Shown here in pieces: positions 55,042-62,507 of a stretch of DNA of 64,000 nucleotides. A model generated the notes under the pieces. It ran no database searches. It was not told the DNA's origin and saw only the letters and a program-made list of their open reading frames with translations. The translations under genes and the position numbers were made by a program. The DNA comes from Pseudomonas sp. ATCC PTA-122608 (GTDB lineage Bacteria; Pseudomonadota; Gammaproteobacteria; Pseudomonadales; Pseudomonadaceae). The stretch covers positions 328,951 through 392,950 of the forward strand of contig NZ_LPNO01000035.1 in assembly GCF_001952855.1 (NCBI RefSeq). The letters are read 5' to 3'. Each line of letters opens with the position of its first letter. Position 1 is the stretch's first letter.

Positions 55042-56409
55042 TCAAGCCAGCAGCGCGCGGGTGCATTCGTCAATCGAGCGCTGCTGGGTTTCTCCGTATA
55101 ACTTCAGCTCATCAATCGTCTGGCGGCCCAGGGCTTTTTCAAACTCGGCCTGGTTGGAGTTGGCCGCGTAGTGACTCTGCGCTGCATCCCCCAGGTTCGA
55201 CTGGAAAATCCCCGCCGCACTCACCGGCAGAAAATCCTCGTACACCAGCGGTTCTACGTCCACGTGGCCGGCGCCGATCAGTTCGTCCAGGGTTTTAACC
55301 TTGTCCTGGGCGGCCAAACCTTTCTCGGTCACGAAATAGCGGAAGTACGCCAGCTCCTGCTCACGCATCTCGCGGTGATTGTCGGGAAACGCCTGGAAGT
55401 GTTGTTCCATCAATTCGGTGTAGCGCCCGGCATTGGCCTCATTCGGAAACGCGCCCAATTCATCCCGTGCAGCATTCAGCAGTTGGTCATACAGCGCACG
55501 GCCTTTGGGCGTCAGCGCTACACCGCGTTGTTCGATCTCACCAAAGCGCGCGCTGTGGCTGCCCTTGGCGTCGGTAAAGGCAATCGCCTCGTCGAGGGCC
55601 TTGAAGCTGGTTTGGCGCAGCAGGATCGGGCACTGGCGGCGGGGCGGGCCTTCGATCACGGCCTTGGGGGTAATGCCTTTGCCGGGCATCGCGGCCTGCA
55701 CCTGGTCGATGTCCAGGGTGCGCGGCGTCAGGTGGTTGATGTGCGGGCCCTTGAAGGCCACCACGTCGGCGATCAGCCGGTGCTGGTCGCTCAGTTGCTG
55801 GTATTGCGCGGCGGTGACGGTGGCGGTGTGGTGCCAGCGGAAGGTTTCCAGAGCTTGCTGGATAAACGCTTCGGCGTGGGTGGCGTCGAGGCCGCCGTCG
55901 GCTTCCGCCTGTTGGATCAGCTCAAGGGCGCGCGGCGTGAAGATCGAGCGTTTGGCCAGGGCTGACTCGGCGAATGCGCGCAGTTCAGGATTTTCGATCA
56001 GTTCCAGACGCAGCAGGGAAGTGAACACCCGGAACGGGCTGGTTTGCAGCGCGCTTTCATGCACGGCGCGAAAGGCAGTGGAGTGCACCGGCACTCCGGC
56101 GGGCGTGAGGTCGTAATACCCCACCGGCTGCATGCCCATCACCGCGAACAGGCGGCTGATGGTCGCTAACTCTTCAGCGGTGCCCAGGCGGATGGCGCCG
56201 TGGCGCTCCATGTCCAAGCGCTGGATTTCCCCGGTGCGCTGCAGTTGGTGCGCCAGCCCGACGTCGGTGTTGAGCACGCTGGCATTGGTCTCGGCTACCA
56301 GTTCCATCAGCGCGCCATACAACGGCACTTCATCGCGGTACATGTCGGACATGGCTTTGGAGAAGCCTTTGCGAATGTCGTCAGGGCTGACATGGCGGGC
56401 GGTGGGCAT
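55042..56409 (-). CDS. hglS: 2-oxoadipate dioxygenase/decarboxylase HglS (DUF1338)
   Basis: The 455-residue protein is the DUF1338/YdcJ family, a non-heme iron enzyme of D-lysine catabolism that converts 2-oxoadipate to D-2-hydroxyglutarate and CO2. The residues named for P. putida HglS as metal or substrate ligands are present by count: His70, Arg74 (ERHGAIR), His226 (GPHINH), and a Glu at 291 or 293 (FGEIEQRG), within a few residues of the described position. It should work in the cytosol. It is divergent from a GH63-like gene. The catabolic neighbours of D-lysine are not in the window. Confidence 0.88.
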   Translation of the reverse strand: MPTARHVSPDDIRKGFSKAMSDMYRDEVPLYGALMELVAETNASVLNTDVGLAHQLQRTGEIQRLDMERHGAIRLGTAEELATISRLFAVMGMQPVGYYDLTPAGVPVHSTAFRAVHESALQTSPFRVFTSLLRLELIENPELRAFAESALAKRSIFTPRALELIQQAEADGGLDATHAEAFIQQALETFRWHHTATVTAAQYQQLSDQHRLIADVVAFKGPHINHLTPRTLDIDQVQAAMPGKGITPKAVIEGPPRRQCPILLRQTSFKALDEAIAFTDAKGSHSARFGEIEQRGVALTPKGRALYDQLLNAARDELGAFPNEANAGRYTELMEQHFQAFPDNHREMREQELAYFRYFVTEKGLAAQDKVKTLDELIGAGHVDVEPLVYEDFLPVSAAGIFQSNLGDAAQSHYAANSNQAEFEKALGRQTIDELKLYGETQQRSIDECTRALLA

Positions 56410-56604
56410 AGAAAAATTCCTGGCGGCTGTCGAGGTGAACTACATGGTTGCCTGATTTTGTTGGGCCCGCCATGGCCTTGCAAACGAAGATTCCTCTGGA
56501 CTTCATTCTGCAAATGAATGAGCTGGATGTTATTAGCTTCACGTGCATCTCACCGCTGATGGGCTCTACACTGGCCGTCACCTCTGAACGCGACGGAAGA
56601 CTCG

Positions 56605-59238
56605 ATGACGGCACAGCCTGCGACGAACATTCTGAACACGATTGAAGGCCAGCGCCTGGCCACGGATGACGCCGAGCGCTGGCGTGACTGGGGCCCCTAC
56701 CTGAGCGAGCGGCAATGGGGCACGGTGCGCGAAGACTACAGCGCCGACGGCGATGCCTGGCGCTACTTCCCCCACGAACACGCCCGCAGCCGCGCCTACC
56801 GCTGGGGCGAGGATGGCCTGGCGGGCTTCAGCGACAAGGCCCAGCGCTGGTGCCTGGGCCTGGCGCTGTGGAACGAGCACGACGCGATCATCAAGGAGCG
56901 TCTGTTCGGCCTGAACAACGCCGAGGGCAACCACGGCGAAGACGTCAAGGAACTGTACTTTTTCGTCGATGGCGTACCGAGCCATGCCTACATGCGCATG
57001 CTCTACAAATACCCCCACGCGGCCTTTCCCTACGACGACCTGATCGCCGAAAACGCCCGGCGTGGGCTGGGGGATGCCGAATACGAAATCCTCGATACCG
57101 GGGTTTTCGAAGACAACCGCTATTGCGACGTCACGGTGGAATACGCCAAGCACCAGCCCGATGACGTGTTCATGCGCATCACCGTGCACAACCGTTCGGA
57201 CCAGCCCACACGCTTGCAGGTGCTGCCGCACTTGTGGGCGCGCAACGACTGGAGCTGGACCCACGATGCCCCCAAACCGGAACTGCGGCTGGAGGGCGAG
57301 CAGGTGGTGGCGCGGCACCATGAATTGTTTGATCGCCACCTGAGTGCCTGGGGCCAGGACGGTGTGGAATGGTTGTTCTGCGAGAACGAAACCAACTTCC
57401 CCAGGCTGGACGGGCAACCTGGGCCGGGGCCGTTCAAGGACGGGATCAACGACTATGTGACCACAGGTTCGGAAGCGGCGATTCGCCGGGACTCGGGCAC
57501 CAAGGTGGCCGCGCGTTTCATCCTCGAACTTGCGGGCCAGGAAAGCAAAACCCTGTACCTGCGCTTCGCCCCGGCGCAGGCACCGTGGATCAATGCGCGC
57601 AAGCTGTTCGAAGAACGCCGTCAGGAGACCGATGATTTCTATGCGGCGCTGCAACAGGGCATCGCCGATGAAGATGCGCGCAACGTACAGCGCCAGGCCC
57701 TGGCTGGGTTGCTGTGGTCCAAGCAGCTGTATTACTTCGACGTGAATCAATGGCTCGACGGCGACCCGGCCCAGCCCGCGCCGCCGCCCGAGCGTTTGCA
57801 TATCCGTAATACCCATTGGCGGCACTTGTCGAATTTCGACATCCTCTCGATGCCCGACACCTGGGAATACCCGTGGTACGCCTCGTGGGACCAGGGTTTC
57901 CAGGCGGTGGCGTTTGCCCTGATGGATCCGGGTTACGCCAAGCAGCAACTGCTGCTGTTGGTGAAAGACCGTTTCATGCACCCCAACGGGCAGTTACCGG
58001 CTTACGAATGGCGTTTCGACGACGCCAACCCGCCGGTGCATGCCTGGGCCAGTTGGCGGGTGTATCAGCAGGACAAGGCACTGAACGGCGTGGGCGACAT
58101 GGATTTCCTGGAGCGGATCTTCCACAAGCTGCTGTTGAATTTTTCCTGGTGGGTTAACCGTAAGGACGCCGAGGGCCGCAACCTGTTTCAGGGCGGGTTT
58201 CTTGGGCTGGACAACATTGCGCTGTTCGATCGCTCGGCTGATTTGCCGCCGGGTTATCAGTTGGACCAGGCGGACGGCACGGCGTGGGTTGCGGCGTATG
58301 CGCTGGATCTGATGCGTATCGGTCTGGAACTGGCCAAGCGCAATGTCGTGTATGTGGATATCGCGGTGAAGTTCTTTGAGCACTTCCTGTATATCGCCGG
58401 GGCGATCAACCGGGTGGACGACAGCGCCGAAGGCTTGTGGGATGAGCAGGACCAGTTTTTCTATGACGTGCTGCATCGTCCGGGCGGTGAAAGTGAGCCG
58501 GTGCGGTTGCGCTCCATCGTTGGCCTGATGCCGCTGTTTGCGGTGCTGGTGCTGGAGCAGCGTGAGCATGAGGGGCTGGAAGGTTTGCGCGAGCGGTTGC
58601 TGGGGTTTATGAAGCATCGGCCGGACCTGGCCAAGCTGGTGTCGCGCTGGAACGAGCCGGGGCAGGGGAATCGATTGTTGCTGGCGTTGTTGCGGGGGGA
58701 GCGGACCAAGGATTTGCTGCGGCGCATGCTGGATGAGTCTGAGTTTCTCTCGACGTTTGGTGTGCGGTCGCTGTCGAAAGCGTTCGCTGAGGAGCCGCTG
58801 GCGCTGAAGATGAATGGCAATACCCTGTGTGCCCGCTATGAGCCAGCGGAGTCGGATTCGCGGTTGTACGGTGGTAACTCCAACTGGCGTGGGCCGTTGT
58901 GGATGCCGGTCAACTACATGTTGATTGAGTCGTTGCGGGAGTTTCATCGGTACTACGCGGATAATTTCTCGGTGGAGTACCCGGCGGGGAGTGGGTATCT
59001 GGCTTCGCTGGAGGAGGTTGCCGATGGGCTCAGTCAGCGGTTGACGCGATTGTTTCTGAGGGATGAGAACGGTTCGAGGCCGTCGATGGTCGGGTATGCG
59101 CAGTTGGAGGCGGATCCGGCCAGTCGCGATCTGGTGTTGTTTCATGAGTACTTTCATGGCGAGACCGGGCGCGGGTTGGGGGCTTCGCATCAGACGGGAT
59201 GGAGTGCGCTGGTGGCGCTGTTGTTGCAGCCCCTGTAG
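56605..59238 (+). CDS. GH63-like (MGH1-type) glycoside hydrolase
   Basis: The 877-residue cytosolic protein has an N-terminal beta domain (about 20-330, with GLNNAEGNHGEDVKELYFFV) and a C-terminal (alpha/alpha)6 barrel (about 400-870, with YPWYASWDQGFQAVAFALMD, WVNRKDAEGRNLFQGGFLG and GGNSNWRGPLWMPVNYMLIE). This fits the MGH1-like GH63 domain, an alpha-glucosidase/mannosidase group. A good GGAAG ribosome site precedes the ATG. No signal peptide, so the substrate is probably an intracellular oligosaccharide or glucosylglycerate-type compound. A REP pair follows the stop. Confidence 0.87.
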   Translation: MTAQPATNILNTIEGQRLATDDAERWRDWGPYLSERQWGTVREDYSADGDAWRYFPHEHARSRAYRWGEDGLAGFSDKAQRWCLGLALWNEHDAIIKERLFGLNNAEGNHGEDVKELYFFVDGVPSHAYMRMLYKYPHAAFPYDDLIAENARRGLGDAEYEILDTGVFEDNRYCDVTVEYAKHQPDDVFMRITVHNRSDQPTRLQVLPHLWARNDWSWTHDAPKPELRLEGEQVVARHHELFDRHLSAWGQDGVEWLFCENETNFPRLDGQPGPGPFKDGINDYVTTGSEAAIRRDSGTKVAARFILELAGQESKTLYLRFAPAQAPWINARKLFEERRQETDDFYAALQQGIADEDARNVQRQALAGLLWSKQLYYFDVNQWLDGDPAQPAPPPERLHIRNTHWRHLSNFDILSMPDTWEYPWYASWDQGFQAVAFALMDPGYAKQQLLLLVKDRFMHPNGQLPAYEWRFDDANPPVHAWASWRVYQQDKALNGVGDMDFLERIFHKLLLNFSWWVNRKDAEGRNLFQGGFLGLDNIALFDRSADLPPGYQLDQADGTAWVAAYALDLMRIGLELAKRNVVYVDIAVKFFEHFLYIAGAINRVDDSAEGLWDEQDQFFYDVLHRPGGESEPVRLRSIVGLMPLFAVLVLEQREHEGLEGLRERLLGFMKHRPDLAKLVSRWNEPGQGNRLLLALLRGERTKDLLRRMLDESEFLSTFGVRSLSKAFAEEPLALKMNGNTLCARYEPAESDSRLYGGNSNWRGPLWMPVNYMLIESLREFHRYYADNFSVEYPAGSGYLASLEEVADGLSQRLTRLFLRDENGSRPSMVGYAQLEADPASRDLVLFHEYFHGETGRGLGASHQTGWSALVALLLQPL

Positions 59239-59334
59239 GAGCGAGCTTGCTCGCGAAAAACCTGAGGACGCCGCGTTGAATCAGGATGCCAACGTCATCG
59301 TTAACCACCTTCGCGAGCAAGCTCGCTCCTACAG
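59233..59334. repeat. REP doublet (inverted pair)
   Basis: Two 24-25-base REP units face each other: CTGTAGGAGCGAGCTTGCTC, then GCGAA (59233-59257), and its complement ending at 59334. A spacer of about 52 bases separates them. The unit is a common P. fluorescens-group REP. It abuts the glycosidase stop and may stabilise or terminate its mRNA. Confidence 0.85.
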
Positions 59335-59407
59335 GGTGCAACATTTCCATGGATGGGAATGATCAGAATCGGGTAAATTCGTCGCCCCTCATACAAGGAT
59401 GTAGACA

Positions 59408-60001
59408 ATGGCGAAGGTCGTTGCGCGATTCAGCAGTACGACTCTCTTGAGTGCGTTGCTGATCACCACCAGTATTTTCATGACGTCCCTTTATTCCCGG
59501 GCAAGCGCTGCGGCCCCGATGATGATGCATTGCAGTGATTGCAAGAAAGGCGAAACGTTTGACGCGACCCAGTGGTTCAGCAATGGGATGTATCGCCTTG
59601 AAACGGATCTCGTCCCCAACCCGATGATCACGATGATCCGCAGAAAGCCGGTGGTCTTCACCGCCAAGGATAACGATCAGTTGATGGAGGCTGCCCTGCG
59701 AGGCGTGGGCAATGCCGGTGGCGAGTCGCAGGATGTGATCGCGCTTGAGGCGCAGTGGCCCGTGCTGACCCGCCGCGTGCGCTACTCGTACAGCGTGTTT
59801 GTGGCTCCGGATGTGCCGCGGGATCTTTACGATCTGTACGTGCAGGTTGGCCGCAAAAAATTCCTGGTCATGATTGGCCTGGACGTGAACACCGGCGAAA
59901 TAACCGCAGAGTACGAGGGGCGAGAGATTCGTGTGGGGGATGCCAACGACCCGCAGTACCTGGAGACCTTTGACGAGTTGGACGATGCGGGAACCCGCTA
60001 G
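59408..60001 (+). CDS. Secreted or membrane-anchored protein of unknown function
   Basis: The 197-residue protein has an N-terminal hydrophobic helix (LLSALLITTSIFMTSLYS, about 13-30) with an ASA-like cleavage region, so it is probably exported. A C-x-x-C pair (HCSDCKKGE) follows soon after, then a mixed alpha/beta body rich in charged residues. A AAGGA ribosome site precedes the ATG. It is single and ends with a hairpin. No family recognised. Confidence 0.6.
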   Translation: MAKVVARFSSTTLLSALLITTSIFMTSLYSRASAAAPMMMHCSDCKKGETFDATQWFSNGMYRLETDLVPNPMITMIRRKPVVFTAKDNDQLMEAALRGVGNAGGESQDVIALEAQWPVLTRRVRYSYSVFVAPDVPRDLYDLYVQVGRKKFLVMIGLDVNTGEITAEYEGREIRVGDANDPQYLETFDELDDAGTR

Positions 60002-60023
60002 GCGTTTGCTTCGCCCCTGAAAC

Positions 60024-60052
60024 GACAAGTCCCGCCATTGGCGGGATTTGTC
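60024..60052. terminator. Hairpin terminator between convergent genes
   Basis: Twelve-base arms 60024-60035 and 60041-60052 (GACAAGTCCCGC / GCGGGATTTGTC, one G-U) with a five-base loop separate the secreted-protein gene and the SCP2 gene. The T tract is short. Confidence 0.7.
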
Positions 60053-60069
60053 ATTTAAAGCAGGCTTGA

Positions 60070-60384
60070 TCAGGCCGGGAACAGCTCGCTCAATTTCATG
60101 GCCAGCATCATGTCGCCTTCAGTGCGCAGTTTGCCGCCCATGAATGCCTGCATGCCGTCGGTGGAGCCGTCGACGATGCCTTTCATGGTTTCGCCGTCCA
60201 TCACCAGGGTGACTTGGGCATCCGGGTTTTCACCTTCCAGCAGTTCGCAGGTTTTGTTTTTCACGACCAGCGAGAAGTTCTGGGTGTCGTCGATACGGAA
60301 ACCGAACACCAGGTCCAGGCCGTCGGCAGCGGCTGGGTTGAATTTGGCTTTCATTGCTTCTACGGCTTTAGCTACGTCAGTCAT
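60070..60384 (-). CDS. SCP2 sterol-binding domain protein
   Basis: The 104-residue single-domain protein follows the SCP-2 pattern: DLVFGFRIDDTQNFSLVVKN, then CELLEGENPDAQVTLVMDGE and GKLRTEGDMMLAMKLSELF at the C terminus. It should bind a hydrophobic ligand such as a fatty acyl chain. Full family length. It stands 56 bases before the histidine phosphatase gene on the same strand, which may be cotranscribed. Confidence 0.9.
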   Translation of the reverse strand: MTDVAKAVEAMKAKFNPAAADGLDLVFGFRIDDTQNFSLVVKNKTCELLEGENPDAQVTLVMDGETMKGIVDGSTDGMQAFMGGKLRTEGDMMLAMKLSELFPA

Positions 60385-60440
60385 GGTTTCGATCCTTTTA
60401 TGGTGAGTCCAGTGACCTTGGGGTCACGGTTGGCCGCAAT

Positions 60441-61151
60441 TCATCGGAAGGTGATGAGCTGCGGCGCCTTCAACAGTTGCAAGTGGGTATGGCTGTTGAA
60501 GGAAGCCAGTGCCACCTCGCGACCACGGAATTTCAGCTGGTTGAGCGAGGTGTTAACAATTTGCCAGTTCAGTTCGAAGGCCTGTGCAGCAGGCATTCGG
60601 GTAATCAGGTGGAGCAGGGCAGTGATGGTGCCGCCGGAGGTAAACACGGCGATCTTGTCACTGTTGTCGGCGGCTTCGAGGAGGCGTTGCAGGCCGCCCT
60701 GGACACGTTCGACAAACCCCAGCCAGCTTTCCAGGCCCGGCGGGTCGTAGGTGCCGGCCAGCCAGCGTTCGACAATCAGGGAAAAGATGCGCTGGAACTC
60801 ACCGCGATGCTGCGCGGCGTTGCGCAGGATGTGCAGGGCTTCGGGTTCGCTGTGCAGCAGGTCCGGGAGCAGGGCGCGGATGATCGCCTCGGCATCGAAT
60901 TCGTTGAATGCGCTGTCGATTTCCAGCGTGGGTACCGGCAGGCCGAGGGCGCTGTATTGTTCGAAGGCGGCGGTGGCGGTGTGCTGCTGACGGCGCAGGT
61001 CGCCCGACACGCAGCGGTCGAAGCTCAGGCCCAGTTCCGCCAGGTGGCGGCCCAGCACTTGCGCCTGTTGCACACCGATGGGCGACAGCACGTCGTAGTC
61101 GTCTGCACCGAAGGAGGCCTGGCCATGTCGAATCAGGTAGATGCTGCCCAC
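60441..61151 (-). CDS. Histidine phosphatase family protein
   Basis: The 236-residue protein has the phosphohistidine motif LIRHGQASFG at residues 5-14, a DYDVLSPIGVQQAQ segment, a catalytic acid region near SEPEALHILRNA, and a second His motif TSGGTITALLHL near 175. It should dephosphorylate a small molecule or protein using a phosphohistidine intermediate. It lies just upstream of the SCP2 gene. Substrate unknown. Confidence 0.88.
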   Translation of the reverse strand: MGSIYLIRHGQASFGADDYDVLSPIGVQQAQVLGRHLAELGLSFDRCVSGDLRRQQHTATAAFEQYSALGLPVPTLEIDSAFNEFDAEAIIRALLPDLLHSEPEALHILRNAAQHRGEFQRIFSLIVERWLAGTYDPPGLESWLGFVERVQGGLQRLLEAADNSDKIAVFTSGGTITALLHLITRMPAAQAFELNWQIVNTSLNQLKFRGREVALASFNSHTHLQLLKAPQLITFR

Positions 61152-61344
61152 GTCCGTTTTCCCGGTACGTTGAAAGTCTGGCGAGGTTATGAGGATGCCG
61201 GGAAGCTGTCAATGAAAAAACATACGCTTGTTTTAAAAGCTCGTTAGAGGCCCGTTGCTGGCGGTTTGATCACTGGCCCCATGGCGGTGGCGTCGGTATG
61301 CTTGGGCAATCCGCGCCTGGCGCACTGCACTTGTAAGGAGTCAC

Positions 61345-62370
61345 ATGGATTTTCTGGCCGAGTACGCTACTTTCCTGGCTAAAACCGTCACCCTGGTCGT
61401 CGCCATCCTGGTGGTGCTGATCAGTTTTGCAGCGCTGCGCAGCAAGGGCCGCCGTAAAGCCGCCGGCCAGTTGCAGGTCAGCAAGCTCAATGATTTCTAC
61501 AAAGGCCTGCGTGAGCGCCTGGAGCAGACCTTGCTCGACAAGGACCAGCTCAAGGCATTGCGCAAGTCCGAAAGCAAAACCGAAAAGAAGAACAGCAAGA
61601 AGAAACCCGAAGCCAAGCCTCGGGTGTTCGTGCTGGATTTCGACGGCGACATCAAGGCCTCGGCCACTGAAAGCCTGCGCCATGAAATCACCGCACTGCT
61701 GAGCCTGGCCACGCCCAAGGACGAAGTGGTGCTGCGCCTCGAAAGCGGCGGCGGCATGGTCCACAGCTACGGCCTGGCGTCGTCGCAACTGGCGCGTATC
61801 CGCGAGGCGGGCGTGCCGTTGACCGTGTGCATCGACAAGGTCGCGGCCAGCGGCGGCTACATGATGGCGTGCATCGGCGAGAAGATCATCAGCGCACCGT
61901 TTGCGATCCTTGGCTCAATCGGCGTGGTGGCGCAGTTGCCCAACGTCAATCGCCTGCTGAAGAAGCACGACATCGACTTCGAAGTGCTGACCGCCGGCGA
62001 ATACAAACGCACCCTGACGGTGTTTGGCGAAAACACCGAGAAGGGCCGCGAGAAGTTCCAGGAAGACCTGGACATCACCCATCAACTGTTCAAGAACTTC
62101 GTGTCGCGCTATCGCCCGCAGTTGGCCATTGATGATGTGGCCACCGGTGAAGTCTGGCTGGGTGTCGCGGCACTGGACAAGCAACTGGTAGATCAGTTGC
62201 AAACCAGCGACGAATACCTGGCGACCAAGGCCAAGACTGCCGAAGTGTTCCACCTGCACTATGCCGAGCGTAAAAGCCTGCAAGAGCGGGTTGGCCTGGC
62301 GGCCAGCGGCTCGGTAGACCGCGTGTTGCTGACCTGGTGGAGCCGCCTGACCCAGCAGCGATTCTGGTAA
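61345..62370 (+). CDS. sohB: Inner-membrane protease SohB
   Basis: The 341-residue S49 peptidase has an N-terminal TM (about 8-30: TVTLVVAILVVLISFAALR), a linker rich in Lys/Glu, and the catalytic domain. The nucleophile is the Ser in DKVAASGGYMMACIGEKI and the Lys general base is in GEYKRTLTVFGEN. SohB cleaves peptides at the membrane. Family length is standard. A good AAGGAGT site precedes the ATG. Followed by a long REP inverted repeat. Confidence 0.93.
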   Translation: MDFLAEYATFLAKTVTLVVAILVVLISFAALRSKGRRKAAGQLQVSKLNDFYKGLRERLEQTLLDKDQLKALRKSESKTEKKNSKKKPEAKPRVFVLDFDGDIKASATESLRHEITALLSLATPKDEVVLRLESGGGMVHSYGLASSQLARIREAGVPLTVCIDKVAASGGYMMACIGEKIISAPFAILGSIGVVAQLPNVNRLLKKHDIDFEVLTAGEYKRTLTVFGENTEKGREKFQEDLDITHQLFKNFVSRYRPQLAIDDVATGEVWLGVAALDKQLVDQLQTSDEYLATKAKTAEVFHLHYAERKSLQERVGLAASGSVDRVLLTWWSRLTQQRFW

Positions 62371-62396
62371 CAATTCAACTGACTGTTGAAGATCAA

Positions 62397-62489
62397 AATG
62401 TGGGAGCGGGCTTGCTCGCGAAGGCGGTGTGTCAGTCACATATGTATTGACTGACACACCGCCTTCGCGAGCAAGCCCGCTCCCACATT
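62397..62489. repeat. 42-base perfect inverted repeat (REP doublet, likely bidirectional terminator)
   Basis: Arms 62397-62438 and 62448-62489 are perfectly complementary over 42 bases around a nine-base loop. They contain the Pseudomonas REP unit GGGAGCGGGCTTGCTCGCGA. It separates sohB from the convergent MFS gene and would form a strong transcript end. Confidence 0.9.
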
Positions 62490-62507
62490 GGTTTTGTGTT
62501 GATCACA

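Noticed and set aside
56578..59190. Two long minus-strand ORFs opposite the GH63-like gene
   Set aside because: They are antisense to a conserved enzyme and carry no family motif.
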